A stretch of DNA of 64,000 nucleotides from Pycnopodia helianthoides. Its lineage: Eukaryota; Echinodermata; Asteroidea; Forcipulatida; Asteriidae. The position numbers and the translations under genes are program-made. Below the pieces are notes generated by a model. It had not been told where the DNA came from and searched no databases. It worked only from the letters and a program-made list of their open reading frames with translations. This document shows positions 51,801 to 59,083 of this stretch, in pieces (position 1 is the stretch's first letter; each line of letters opens with the position of its first letter). The stretch is from the NCBI GenBank assembly GCA_032158295.1, contig CM063262.1, positions 10,797,977 to 10,861,976 of the forward strand, read 5' to 3'.

Positions 51801-54014
51801 CCAAACAGGTATTATGAAATCGGCTTATTTCAAAGATCAGGACCAATGTTTCTCTCACAATGTTGGAGTAACAGGATTGGGCTTTTGAGAGGCTTTTGGA
51901 AGTGAATACAACTGTGTTGTGCGCTTTCGAGAGGCAGGCTCCAAGCGCTTTCATTGATGCGGCGACTTTTTAAGGTGGTTTGTTTTGTGGGGTTATAATA
52001 CTGTAGGCATGAGGGCCTAGAAATGGAACTTTTAATCGCGTTGACTGTAGTCTTGATTGGCGACGTTCATTTTGTTTAACGTAGTGCGGTATCGCAACAC
52101 GAATTAAAGGAACACGTTGCCTTAGGGTTGGGCGCTGTTGGGCGCTTTTGGGCTATAACAAGCGTTTGATGTATAATGAGCACGGTCGGAAAGATGTTTA
52201 AAAAATAGAATATAATGATCCCCACAAACCTTAGAAATGCTTCGCTTTTGATAACTTTTGCGAAACAAAACGCTCCGCCATTTATGGGAGTCAAGATTTT
52301 GACTCCCATAAATGGCGGACAAATTCTATTAGTCTTATTTCCAGTCGCAGCTGTTGAACTACGACTGAGCAATTATTTTATTAAAATTGTTACGATTACC
52401 ATCTGTTAATTGTATTCCAATAAATATCCAGTTAATAAATAAATGAAAAAAGAAAAAAACATACGTTAAATAATTAAGTAGCAAGTCCCCACGTCTCGGT
52501 CCGTTCGGGCGTCCAGGGACGTACCAGCAGCAGCAAAGCCCCGCGGCCATACCACCCATAGACCTCCCCCCCTGCATGCTGCAGTACAGCAGACGACGCG
52601 AAGACAGGGTTCTCGTACAATGTATGATTTTAGCGGGGCCAACCTAGTAACACCGATGCTTTGTGTGGTGTAAGAAGGTCTGGTACCCGTTACTGTTATT
52701 GCATCCTGAATAGTGGGCCTTTACAGGCAAACGTATTGACGGCTTGAAAAACGTATACATTTCGCGGGACGCAATTTTTGTTCCGTACCACACTAGAGCC
52801 AATGCATACACGCATAAGGTATGGGCGCTTTCCCGGATCCCTTCACTGTTGACCCCCTGTCTCTAGTGTGGTGCGAACAAAAAAATTGCTCGCGGGACAT
52901 GTCTCGGGGGTCAGAGGTCAATGTTTGTTTTTTAATTACCATTCACTAATTATATTACATTAAAGGTGTTTTATTGCAAGAACAACTCTTAATAAGTATA
53001 AGGAACACCTCCAAACAGTAAAATTTCATGAGATTTGAAGGCAACGTGTTCCTTTAATACTGTCCGCAACACGAATTACTGGAGAAGAGATATATGTATC
53101 ACACGAACATCAGTAAGTCGTCAGTAAGACATGTGACGGAGCAAGACAAGTCGACGGGTAAGTGACAGATCTCCATCACTGACAATGTTTACACGAATTT
53201 CCTGTTTGCAAAATGTTTAGTAGTAAATGGTAAATTTATAGAGTCACACACATTAATGTTAATATGAATCATGTGTGCTCCAAAGATTTGAAATATATAC
53301 ACATTCATTAAACAGGCACCCAGGCTAAAATTAAATAGTTTGCCTGATTGGAAAATATTCGACTCACAGGTGCTCGACGGCCGTCCGTGGCCCAGTTACA
53401 TTGCCGAAACTAGGGTAGAATTTTAGGGGGCACAAATGGATGCACCATTTTTTCTTGAGGGCAATTCTGGCAATTAAAACGTTTCTTTCCGTTTGCACTT
53501 TTTCCTAAACAAGCCCCCTTTCAGCATTTTATTTACCATTTTTACTATTTTTGTTAGATAATCTGCCGTGGGGGTAAAAACAAATGCATTGTCTGCGTGT
53601 ATGAATGGCCCGGCCCCGTTTGCTGTCAGCTGTGGTTTGTGGCAAACGGATCCCCGCGCATCCGGCCGTCTTTGTGGTTTTGTTTACAATGTCAGTGTTG
53701 GGCAAGTTTGCTCAAATTTCTGGCAGCATGGTTTTGGACAGAGTTATGTCCAAGTTTGTTTCGTGGAAATAAATGCAGTTTAAAGCTTTGAAAAAAATGT
53801 TAATACTGTTTACAATTGTGTTATTATTTGTGTATTACCAATTTCAACATGTGTGCGTCTGCACATAAAGTATACACAACAAACACAACCATCATACATA
53901 CTTACAAGCTAAAACAGTTGCAACAACAAAGACGCGGAGAAATATGCCTTTACACAGACACGTGCTCGTCAAAGTAGACATAGACCTCGCTGATCCGCAC
54001 GACGAAGTACACAT
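23434..54014 (-). CDS. Receptor tyrosine kinase: SP-5xIg-FN3-TM-kinase, 20 exons
   Basis: Twenty exons, all GT-AG, join into about 1,204 residues. Order: signal peptide (1-36), five Ig domains (about 37-160, 161-269, 270-378, 379-484, 485-596), FN3 (597-691), an 8-residue mini-exon, a Cys-containing module (about 700-793), TM helix ([20 protein letters not shown]), juxtamembrane (838 to about 890), then a full kinase: GHGAFGQV loop, VAVK lysine (about 932), [15 protein letters not shown], an activation loop with one Tyr (RVYERGSQ), [34 protein letters not shown]. It should bind an extracellular ligand and autophosphorylate. The kinase resembles the FGFR/Cad96Ca group, but the five-Ig plus FN3 ectodomain is not a standard FGFR; I assign no orthologue. 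VYSNV is a likely Grb2-type YxN site. Odd: the exon at 33895-34175 does not keep frame. Confidence 0.88.
24375..24537. mobile_element. Foldback MITE in the last kinase intron
   Basis: 48-bp arms at 24375-24422 and 24490-24537, starting CGCTATTCCACACACCGCTA, pair almost perfectly around a 67-bp loop. Non-coding. Confidence 0.8.
24634..27165. mobile_element. 2.5-kb palindromic element with internal tandem palindromes
   Basis: The ends TATGGGGCGCCGTTTGTCAA and complement are flanked by a 6-bp direct repeat, CTGGGG (24628-24633 and 27166-27171). Arms of about 1.2 kb meet near 25990. Each arm holds a tandem array based on the 18-bp palindrome CATGGTTTATAAACCATG (about 24775-25250 and 26745-27060). 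The left arm also has some eight units of TTTTCAATTTTTCCGTCGCG (25785-25945), of which only about two remain in the right arm. The right arm has an extra AT-rich segment (about 26175-26330). The Phe-rich frames here are repeat artefacts. No transposase is seen. Confidence 0.85.
27559..27658 (-). CDS. Kinase exon 19: C-lobe end
   Basis: Acceptor TTACTGATAAG, donor AAGG|GTAAGA. The codon split with exon 18 makes Leu, then [20 protein letters not shown] and [13 protein letters not shown], which completes the kinase domain (invariant Cys-Trp and Arg). Confidence 0.92.
28132..28228 (-). CDS. Kinase exon 18: helix G region
   Basis: Acceptor CACGTTTAG, donor AATT|GTAAGC. Encodes [20 protein letters not shown] then [11 protein letters not shown]. 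The preceding intron is about 2 kb. Too short for an ORF scan; found by the kinase consensus and phase. Confidence 0.92.
28229..30253 (-). other. Intron between kinase exons 18 and 17
   Basis: No repeats or exons recognised. A GC- and CpG-richer patch around 29180-29640 contains TGACGTCA at about 29219 and TGCGCATGC, and might be a regulatory region. Confidence 0.4.
30254..30365 (-). CDS. Kinase exon 17: P+1 loop and helix F
   Basis: Acceptor TTTTTGTCAG, donor CTCG|GTGAGT. Encodes [16 protein letters not shown] and [17 protein letters not shown]. Confidence 0.93.
30502..30624 (-). CDS. Kinase exon 16: catalytic and activation loops
   Basis: Acceptor TTCACTTGCAG, donor CCAG|GTAAAA, phase 0-0. 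Encodes [33 protein letters not shown] and SQ. Catalytic Asp and DFG are intact, so an active kinase is expected; a single activation-loop Tyr is seen instead of the FGFR pair. Confidence 0.94.
30804..30991 (-). CDS. Kinase exon 15: hinge and short insert
   Basis: Acceptor ACTCCATAG, donor AAAG|GTAACA. Encodes [20 protein letters not shown], a short kinase insert ([14 protein letters not shown]), and [16 protein letters not shown]. Confidence 0.92.
31096..31206 (-). CDS. Kinase exon 14: helix C
   Basis: Acceptor TTTCCACAG, donor CAAG|GTACAA. Encodes [13 protein letters not shown] (the Glu pairs with the VAVK Lys) and [12 protein letters not shown]. Confidence 0.9.
31301..31501 (-). CDS. Kinase exon 13: glycine loop and catalytic lysine
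   Basis: Acceptor TTTAAGCAG, donor AAAG|GTAACA. Encodes a YSNV phosphotyrosine-type site, then [20 protein letters not shown] and VAVKTLK. All N-lobe ATP-binding residues are present. Confidence 0.93.
31923..31990 (-). CDS. Kinase exon 12: juxtamembrane segment
   Basis: Acceptor TTTTTCTGTTAG, donor ACAG|GTAAAT. Encodes [20 protein letters not shown], with a candidate phosphotyrosine, and VT. Confidence 0.8.
32118..32251. mobile_element. 134-bp foldback MITE in a kinase intron
   Basis: GCTGATTTCACGAAATTTTA at the left pairs with GTAAAGTTTCGTGAAATCGG at the right; a second inner pair (GTCCACTTGCGCAA / TTGCACAAGTGGAC) extends the hairpin. Confidence 0.75.
32372..32396 (-). CDS. Kinase exon 11: 25-bp juxtamembrane mini-exon
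   Basis: Acceptor TTCTTCTACAG, donor AGCC|GTAAGT. Encodes ETRLSPLQ(P) and shifts the phase from 1 to 2, matched by the next exon. Confidence 0.75.
32510..32641 (-). CDS. Kinase exon 10: transmembrane helix
   Basis: Acceptor TTCCATTCTAG, donor AAAG|GTAATT, phase 1-1. Encodes [11 protein letters not shown], a hydrophobic helix of about 24 residues ending FLLGVWLG, and the stop-transfer GRKRRS. Confidence 0.92.
32642..33894 (-). other. Intron between kinase exons 10 and 9
   Basis: Contains a C run (about 32878-32887), a long pyrimidine tract (33155-33210) and (CA)8 near 33470-33483. No other exon in the required phase was found that would repair the frame of exon 9. Confidence 0.5.
33895..34175 (-). 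CDS. Kinase exon 9: Cys-containing membrane-proximal module with frame break
   Basis: Acceptor TTATTTTTAG, donor ACAG|GTAAAA. From the upstream phase the frame reads [44 protein letters not shown], then a basic run VQKRRRR and a TAA only six bases before the donor. The transmembrane exon requires the other frame, which is open from about 34067 and reads [19 protein letters not shown] then [11 protein letters not shown] one-base loss in this assembly or allele, or a weak alternative donor at 34080 (GAAG|GTGTCA, in phase), would reconcile the gene. The stop frame would give a secreted ectodomain with a furin-like basic site. Confidence 0.55.
34415..34790. repeat. Interspersed repeat, copy flanking FN3 exon (left)
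   Basis: Contains GAAGTTTCAGCTAAATACAG, ATCTCTGGCCGCAGCATTC and TAGGGTCATTACCAAAG. The reverse complement of this segment, with about 10-20% differences, is at 36490-36845. Confidence 0.7.
34902..34925 (-). CDS. Kinase exon 8: 24-bp mini-exon
   Basis: Flanked by acceptor AATTTAG and donor TCAG|GTAATC, phase 1-1. It adds the Pro/Ser linker PKEPSPDS between FN3 and the next module. Phase and strand agree with both neighbours, but an exon this short could be optional. Confidence 0.6.
35693..35977 (-). CDS. Kinase exon 7: fibronectin type III domain
   Basis: Acceptor CACGCATAG, donor TTAC|GTAAGT, phase 1-1, 95 residues. FN3 hallmarks: Trp in [10 protein letters not shown], Tyr in FHVGYKK, and [17 protein letters not shown] near the end. 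Confidence 0.9.
36490..36845. repeat. Interspersed repeat, inverted copy (right)
   Basis: Mirror of 34415-34790 (GAATGCTGCGGCCAGAGAT, AGACACTGTATTCAGCTGAA). The two copies enclose the FN3 and mini-exon, so the pre-mRNA could fold and loop these exons together. Confidence 0.7.
37033..37368 (-). CDS. Kinase exon 6: Ig domain 5
   Basis: Acceptor TTGCCATCAG, donor ACAA|GTAAGG, phase 1-1, 112 residues. Signature [15 protein letters not shown], then [11 protein letters not shown], an I-set-like pattern. Confidence 0.9.
37369..39565. repeat. Intron with an inverted AGGTGTTCG-family element
   Basis: 37369-38280 shows nothing recognisable. From the hairpin tip at 38333-38360 (AGGTGTTCGGCC / GGCCGAAAACCCT type) the family's phrases follow in reverse orientation: GATGACGTCATCGATGACGT at about 38457 and ACTTCCGGATTCGAAACCGG at about 38620. 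At 39180-39410 a degenerate doublet about TCTA-CGTA-ACAA-C-TT-GAT occurs. Confidence 0.6.
39566..39883 (-). CDS. Kinase exon 5: Ig domain 4
   Basis: Acceptor TTTAAATACAG, donor AAAT|GTAAGT, phase 1-1, 106 residues. Signature LTCTADL, LVWSNEG, FTPKRQD, IKCSASR. Confidence 0.9.
40366..41125. mobile_element. 0.76-kb palindromic element in a kinase intron
   Basis: Arms of about 370 bp pair (for example AGGGCCAATCCACTTCGT at 40379 with ACGAAGTGGATTGGCCCT at 41092) and meet near 40760. Divergence between arms is moderate. No coding capacity and no clear target duplication. A second, non-repetitive stretch follows to 41508 with low-complexity GC- and T-rich tracts. Confidence 0.75.
41509..41835 (-). 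CDS. Kinase exon 4: Ig domain 3
   Basis: Acceptor TTCTTTTAAAG, donor ATTG|GTATGT, phase 1-1, 109 residues. Signature FTCRVLG, IKWFLN, VMCEANT, with the strand FTPKR also present in Ig4, so these two modules probably arose by duplication. Confidence 0.9.
42410..42788. mobile_element. TTAA-flanked MITE, family C, copy 1
   Basis: Starts TTAAAGACACTGGACACTAT and ends with the complement (ATAGTGTCCACTGCCTTTAA). An internal near-perfect palindrome, GATTTCGAGACCTCA with its mirror, lies at 42584-42624. A second copy is at 62076-62493. Confidence 0.85.
42879..43205 (-). CDS. Kinase exon 3: Ig domain 2
   Basis: Acceptor TTTAAATAG, donor AAAG|GTAATT, phase 1-1, 109 residues. Ig signature YVCVVPD, FTWTVG, LQCQASN; predicted N-glycosylation sites NIT and NST. 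Confidence 0.88.
43526..44304 (+). mobile_element. Putative THAP-bearing transposon relic
   Basis: A 20-bp inverted pair, TGTGACGTCATGTGTAGGAG at 43526 and its near-complement ending about 44304, encloses a decayed THAP coding region (43659-43909). No duplication is visible and the ends do not resemble those of the P element at 6045, so this is older or of another family. Confidence 0.4.
43659..43909 (+). pseudogene. Degenerate THAP zinc-finger domain
   Basis: ATG at 43659 gives [17 protein letters not shown] before a stop. In another frame, [14 protein letters not shown] follows at 43787-43840. Together these are the two zinc-ligand pairs of a THAP domain (C-x4-C and C-x2-H) at a THAP-like distance of about 40 codons, but separated by a frameshift. 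It sits in a kinase intron on the opposite strand, so it is not part of that gene. Confidence 0.6.
45131..45288. repeat. Interspersed repeat, family D, copy 1
   Basis: Shares GAAACCATCAAAT, GATCATCGGAGTTA, AGCCGTAT and ATTCATGAG with 54079-54247; an inverted copy is at 57391-57547. Confidence 0.6.
45771..45917. repeat. (CAA)n microsatellite
   Basis: About 18 uninterrupted CAA units at 45791-45844 and a degenerate tail. It sits about 60 bp into the intron after Ig1. The V-rich frame on the minus strand is an artefact. Confidence 0.95.
45980..46351 (-). CDS. Kinase exon 2: Ig domain 1 (V-like)
   Basis: Acceptor TTCTCCCCAACAG and donor ATAG|GTAAGC, phase 1-1. The disulphide pair is LSCSY and FWCTAV, with the core Trp in LTWSMG. 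At 124 residues it is the longest Ig exon. A (CAA)n tract begins about 60 bp into the following intron. Confidence 0.88.
46352..47370. other. Start of kinase intron 1 with a SINE 3' fragment
   Basis: 46352-47280 shows no exon. 47288-47352, read on the minus strand, matches the body of the tRNA-derived SINEs at 54561 and 62590 (AAGTACTGAGTATACAGTGC). Confidence 0.55.
47371..50202. repeat. AGGTGTTCG-family elements in kinase intron 1
   Basis: Several blocks carry the family's phrases: GATGACGTCATCATCCCCAA near 47548, GACGTCAT at 48184 and 48352, ACCGGAAGTGAAGGTCAAAT near 49395, ACTTCCGGTTTAAACAGGAA near 49539, GATGACGTCATCATAACGTC near 49708. Hairpin tips occur at 48931-48957 and 48977-49004, followed by CCTAA. 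49005-49370 looks unique. Confidence 0.65.
50203..50602. repeat. Hairpin array 3 (9 hairpins)
   Basis: Eight hairpins of the form GAGTTGTTCGTGC / GCACGAACACCTC and a final one, AGGTGTTCCGGGC / GCCCGAACACCT (50572-50602). The loop is shorter than in arrays 1 and 2, and an 18-20 base A run interrupts the array at about 50432. Spacers again contain CGAACAAAAACAATG. The array lies in kinase intron 1. Confidence 0.9.
50603..51161. other. CpG-richer stretch in kinase intron 1
   Basis: Contains TGACGTCA near 51003 and GGGCGG near 51021 in a CpG-richer context. It could be a promoter or enhancer, or simply another repeat. No exon identified. Confidence 0.3.
51162..51553. mobile_element. TTAA-flanked MITE, family A, copy 3
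   Basis: Same ends, length and orientation as 738-1130, TTAA on both sides. Confidence 0.87.
52104..53057. mobile_element. TTAA-flanked element, family B (954 bp)
   Basis: TTAAAGGAACACGTTGCCTT at the left, mirrored by AAGGCAACGTGTTCCTTTAA at the right. The interior includes a perfect hairpin (52274-52319) and a segment at 52510-52620 that recurs at 61545-61645. A partial copy is at 61543-61975, and an internal fragment is at 55905-56100. It has no coding capacity. Confidence 0.85.
52274..52319. repeat. Perfect 21-bp-stem hairpin
   Basis: TCCGCCATTTATGGGAGTCA(A) pairs with its exact complement across a 4-base loop, GATT. A decayed version lies at about 55950-55992. Confidence 0.92.
53058..53905. 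other. Kinase intron 1, proximal part
   Basis: No repeat or exon recognised other than the frames at 53568-53791, which lack homology I can name. Confidence 0.4.
53906..54014 (-). CDS. Kinase exon 1: signal peptide
   Basis: Two in-frame ATGs, at 54014 and 53981, follow an in-frame TAA. The first has G at -3 and is preferred. The hydrophobic core is [13 protein letters not shown]. Donor GCTT|GTAAGT leaves phase 1 and joins the first Ig exon to make Ser37. It lies 7.6 kb upstream of that exon, and strand, phase and signal peptide all match. Confidence 0.7.
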
Positions 54015-54078
54015 CCCTTATTCTGTTCACAACTTGATCCCGAAAACTAAAAATGGAATGGATTAACGAATGATCAGG

Positions 54079-54247
54079 ATATGATAGAAACCATCAAATT
54101 TTGCCGTTTTCGAGCATTTTTCAAAAAATGAAAACAAAATGTGGTTCGGATAAATCACGTGATCTTCGGAGTTAGTTTTACTTCCAGCCGTATAAAAGTA
54201 AATTACTGAACCAAATTTATATATTTTTTTTAACAACTTATTCATGA
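54079..54247. repeat. Interspersed repeat, family D, copy 2
   Basis: Matches 45131-45288 and, inverted, 57391-57547. It lies just upstream of the kinase start codon, so it may overlap the promoter or 5' UTR. Confidence 0.6.
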
Positions 54248-54560
54248 GTATCTATCTGTGTCTGCATAAATCTGGCTGAAATTTTGTGTACTGCATTCTT
54301 TCGGACCGGTGATCAGTCTATTTTCAAATATTGATTGTGTGTACGAGACTTCATTGGTAGAGGACGTTGTGCAACAACGACATTGACGTGCGGCACCAAA
54401 ACCTGGCCGCAAACCTGGCCAATATAGCTGCACGAAAACCTGGTCGTGAACTTGGCCGATAACAACCTCTTTCCAACAAAAACATTTTTTTGTGTGTGAC
54501 GTGCGCGGGCAGCAATTTATTGTACCATATACCTACTACGGGGTCAACATCTATTGAATC

Positions 54561-54790
54561 GTTGCAGTAGCCGCTCCAAAGGATTCGAGCTACCTCTAGC
54601 CATCGGGTTAATTAGCTCGGAGGTCTAGTGGTAAGACGTCTGCTCTAGCAATGCAAAGGTCGTCGGTTCCCACCCGTGAGTGATTTGCCCGAGTGTGTGT
54701 GTTTTTTCACAGAGCTCGGGAAAGTACTGAGTATACAGTGCTTTATACACATCGGTGAAAGGGTAAAACCAAGTAAAATTCTTTATCCCC
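54561..54790 (+). mobile_element. tRNA-derived SINE, copy 1
   Basis: tRNA-like head with A box (GGTCTAGTGGTAAGACG, 54632) and B box (GGTTCCCACCC, 54665), then a body with GAAAGTACTGAGTATACAGTGC-like sequence. The copy at 62590 has the better B box. Confidence 0.8.
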
Positions 54791-55626
54791 GATGCAACAA
54801 TTAACATCTATTAAGCAATTTATTTGCAACCCAAACTTTGACGTGCGGCTTCAAAACCTGGCCGCGAATTTGTCCGATAACAATATCTTTGCAACCAAAA
54901 CATTCCTTCACTGGAAACCAACTTTTCCGACTTTCCAGGCTTCACTGACATACACATTTCATGACTTTCATAATAATTATATTGTTCGGCCGGTAACCTA
55001 ACAAAAACCCGTATATAACTGTTATGCTATAGCTTGACGTGAATTGTCTACCTATAACTGACATTAAGCCTATGTTTATTGCTTACCTGATGTAGGCCTA
55101 CACATACCGTCGTTCAGTGGAGTCTGATGTGACTATATTATTAGGATGGATTACTCGAAATAGCTGCGCCTTGCCCAGTAATAAGATTCTTGCTTTCACC
55201 GTTGCTTTTGATCACCAAGCAAATTAGGAATGGCTCAAATCGGGTGTTTGTTCAGTAAAGGCGGAAGTATCAGCCGAGTATCAGCGTAGAAGTGAAGACA
55301 GTCGTAGAGAAGGGGGTACGGGTAACGCCACCAACGTTGAATCTAATCTCATTCGACTACTCGCTCGGCCCGGGCCGACATACAATCACAACATGTAGGC
55401 CTGATTATATATGCACGGAGGCTCCATGGAAAATGTTAACTATCTTTTTAATCCAAAATAAGAAGAATTTTGCGATGAAATCCTAGTACAAGGATAGTAC
55501 AATAGTTATTTGCAATGGATTTACACAACAGAGCTTCATTATTGATAGTCGAATCTTTCGTAAACAGGAAGAGGTGACCCGGGTTATTTTTGTCAGGGGG
55601 AATTGTCCAATGCGCGTTTGTATACG
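54791..55626. other. Upstream region, nothing recognised
   Basis: No exon, repeat or RNA gene is supported on either strand. Confidence 0.4.
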
Positions 55627-55771
55627 TCAGCCCATCGCATCGCCTTTGGATGAGGCACTGGGACTAAATGCATCAATCTCCATTATCGACTGCTGGATGG
55701 CTACGTTGCGCCGCCATTCGTCAACGCCTGAGTTTGTTAGGCTATGCCACCGCTCCAGCTGGAGGTCTATG
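55627..55771 (-). CDS. Candidate terminal exon of an unknown gene
   Basis: Following an acceptor CATCATACAG, the minus strand reads IDLQLERWHSLTNSGVDEWR, RNVAIQQSIMEIDAFSPSAS and SKGDAMG, then TGA at 55627-55629. The charged, Trp-containing composition looks like coding sequence, but I recognise no family, no partner exon, and the plus strand is open too (55574-55840). Treat as a weak candidate. Confidence 0.25.
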
Positions 55772-55904
55772 CTGTATGATGGGTTGAGACATGATCACCA
55801 ACAAACTGACAACAAGATGAGGAGAGGAAGATGTCCTTGATGGATGCATCTAAACTTGACATTGTCGTCCGCGACAGACGTCTGCCAACTTACTAGCACA
55901 CAAA

Positions 55905-56100
55905 TATTCCTAGAAATTTGTGGTTTTTTAACGTTTGTGACAAAGAACGGTTCGCCATTTTGGAGAGTCAAATTTTTGACTCCACAAAAATAATGGCAGA
56001 CGTGTTCCGCTAGTCTTATTTCCAGTCTCTCGGCTGTTGAACTACGACTGAGCAATAGGCCTACTAATAATACGATCACCATCTGTTTGTTATATGCCAA
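55905..56100. repeat. Internal fragment of family B element
   Basis: Shares GTCTTATTTCCAGTC, GCTGTTGAACTACGACTGAG and the decayed hairpin with 52270-52420. The signal-peptide-like minus-strand frame here is repeat sequence. Confidence 0.7.
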
Positions 56101-56143
56101 AAAGTAACTTATAGTTCATCAATTTAAAAAATACACGTCGATT

Positions 56144-56518
56144 TTAAAGGAACATATTACAGAATTTGTTTTTGCTAACATAACAGTTGCTGGCAGTGTA
56201 AGCACTTTATGTAATCCACCATATACATAAACTGACAAACCTGTAGAAGATTGAGATCGATCGGCCATCTGGGTCACAAGAAAATAGTGAAAACCGATTA
56301 CACATTAGCAAGAAATCATATAGATTCAACAAATGAATAAAACGCTCACTGAGCGATAAACTCCAATCGGAAAATTAGTTTATTCATTTCCCATCAAATA
56401 AAATTATGGCATTTCAGACAGAAATATTTCAAGGGATGTTTTCTACTACCATCATCATTAGACCGTGTAAAGTTGTATGTAAACCTGTGATCAAAAAGTA
56501 TATTTTACAAGTTTTTTT
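56144..56518. mobile_element. TTAA MITE, family A, copy 4, truncated
   Basis: Left end with TTAA intact (one base inserted in AACATATTAC); the right end stops inside the element at about 56518, where unrelated sequence begins. Confidence 0.8.
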
Positions 56519-56798
56519 CACATACGGCTTAGCCGCAAGTCTTGCAAAGAGCTTGTGGAGCTAGGGCCACAATAAAGCGCTCTGATTGGTCCTTTTTCGC
56601 ATAGTTCGTGCAAAAATCGCAGCCGGGCCGGACCCGGACACTTGAAAAGTGTCTGATGGGCGCAGACTGTGTATTCTTTGTTATGGGTATCACGGGTGTT
56701 CATCACATCGGACCAATCATAATACAGATATGGAAAGCTTACGTCACTGCATATCTATCCAATGAAACTATTGGGCTTGTAAGATCGAGGACTGTCTT

Positions 56799-56943
56799 TG
56801 ACCGTATCCGAATTTGCAGCTACAGCTACTGTTACGGCTACGGCTTGATTTTTGCGTCATCATGCGTTGAAGTATCGCAGGTATAGCAACACCCTTTTAG
56901 CAATTAGATCGTAGCTGCAGCCGCCACTTCGGATTCGACCTTA
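56799..56943. mobile_element. GCTAC-rich hairpin MITE, copy 1
   Basis: GACCGTATCCGAATTTGCAG at the left pairs with CGCCACTTCGGATTCGACC at the right. Centre TTTTTGCGTCATCATGCGTT is shared with 59768-59897. Confidence 0.75.
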
Positions 56944-57390
56944 ATTCTTGCGGATAAAGACAGGCGACCACCACTGATCTCTATTTTATAGACCTTTCCA
57001 TTGTTGATCAAAAAACCGCCCTGGTTGGCATGGACAGCCGAATGTTGGCAAAACATTCAGTTGTGTTAAAGGGACACACCGGCTTACTGTTTACCTAATT
57101 TAGTGATGTGGAATCAAAGACAATAATTTTTAGATGGTTGTTGTAAAACAAATTATCAAAATATCACGTAATTAACGAAAAATGTGAAGAAAAAAAAACG
57201 CGCTGAAAGGCCATGCCCCATCAAGGCTTACGTTCCGCTAGCTCCCATGCTGCTGCGCAGTAAAACACGCTTCCGTTGTACGGACTCTCTGAAAGCGAAC
57301 GTTCGATTTTTCATCATTATTTACAACTTTTATTCATAATCTAAATACATAGTCTTTTGTCAAATTCTCTTGAACAATTGTATAACATTA

Positions 57391-57547
57391 ACAAAAAATT
57401 TGGTTCGGTAATTTACTTTTATACGGCTGAAAGTAAAACTAACTTTGAATATCGCGTGTCTTTTCGGAACCACATTTTGGTTCCGAAAACTCACGTGACC
57501 TTCGTTTTTTGAAAAATGCCAGAAAATGGCCAAATTTAATGGTTTCT
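57391..57547. repeat. Interspersed repeat, family D, copy 3 (inverted)
   Basis: Reverse complement of the family at 45131 and 54079 (AATTTACTTTTATACGGCTG ... GGCCAAATTTAATGGTTTC). Confidence 0.6.
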
Positions 57548-59083
57548 TTTATGAACCATTCTTCTTCATTCCAGGAAGACCTTTGGAATCATGTTTTAGT
57601 CTATTTTGTAGCCCAAATAAATCCCTTAGTAAGTGGCGGCCGGATACGAAACATTCCAACTAGGGTACACCGACGGAAGAAGGGACACGGGGTAAGATGG
57701 GACATTGCTCATTCAATGTTATAAAAATAACAAACTATTTCTGTCAAACCCCTTTTTGTAAAATAGTTTCGTCCATATTACGTGAGGTCGCCCTTTTACC
57801 GTTTTCTCTTTCTATATTATTATACTAGCGTTAGTGGGCAGCAAATAAAATGTTACCAGTTCGTTGTCAAATTTTCACGCATTCCCGAAAGACTGTCAAT
57901 ATTTTTTACAACAGCACTTGGCCCATTTTGTGAGCACATTATTCAGAAATGATATCATTGCCGGCTGAAAGAAACACAGACTGACTGAATGCAACAGTAT
58001 TTTACATCTGGGTGTTTTTGTGATCTGTCCCGTTTTACCCCAGTACAGTAGCTATGGGTAAAATGAGCCAATTTTGTCAACAATTACTTATCATGGAATA
58101 TGAATGGTTGGTGTAAAATGGGACACAATTGTGTGAAACAAAACTGTAAAAGCATGTTGTTTTGAAAGTACTCAAAGATGCAAATTATTGTTGATTAATA
58201 TAATTTGTTTCAAAACTTCTTTTCCAAACCTACTTATCACACTAAAAACTGACAGTTCTAGTAATGGTCGTGCAATTTTTGTCACATCTTGCCCCATTCA
58301 ACCTGTTTAAATGATTTAACCCACATTAGTATTAATTTTAATATTTCACTTTATTATTTCTTTCATCCGTCTTTGATACAGTGCATGCGTCCCATCATGC
58401 CCCAAATAATGGAGGGAAACTATTATTTTGCTCTCTTGCCACACAGGGATTGGAACAATTTGGTATGATGATTGTTGAATAAATATATAACTTTTGGGAG
58501 GCTCGTGGTTAGTCCTCGAATACAATGAACTTTTGACTTGTAGTAATACAAGGGCACAGTACGCGTTTGGTAATGACTCTGAAAATCAATGGCAATAAAA
58601 AATACTTGAAAGAAGTACTTATACAGCAGCCTTGGGTAGTACGTCTTAATGAATTTTGAGGAACTTTGAACTTCGCAGTACTACGCTTATGGAAAATGTA
58701 TCAATTTTTTATTCCCCAAAATTGTGTATTCCTATGGGGAACATTCTTCCTGCGTGGAAATAAAAAATTATTCGCTCCGGTTTTCGGTGATATCTCAAAA
58801 AACACGACCACCTTTTGAAGTGAAATTTGTACAGGTTGGTTTTATTGTTTGTACCTACATTTATAGGATTAACACAATCAGTAGGCTTCAATTACCAAAC
58901 GTGTACTGTGCCAAAGATCTTTGAATGGTCTCCATTTATTGAAAGTCAAAGCATGAAGCACAAAGAAAACATTTAGGCTTAACATTTTTCAATTTTAAAT
59001 CAGTCAGTGAATAAAAAATTCAGTTCAGTAGTCAGTTTATTTTTAAACTGAGTATCTGTATTAAAATTATAGACAATGGGAAA
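57548..59083. other. Intergenic stretch, nothing recognised
   Basis: No supported exon on either strand. Phrases such as GGGTAAAATGAGCC/GGGTAAGATGGGAC recur locally, suggesting old repeat sequence. Confidence 0.4.

Noticed and set aside
54612..54690. Functional tRNA gene
   Set aside because: The head does not fold into a complete cloverleaf with a clean acceptor stem and is followed by a conserved SINE body found at two other places.
55795..56100. Minus-strand frame with a signal-peptide-like start (MAYNKQMVIVLLVGLLL)
   Set aside because: It lies in a family B repeat fragment that is also present at 52270-52420; there is no downstream exon.
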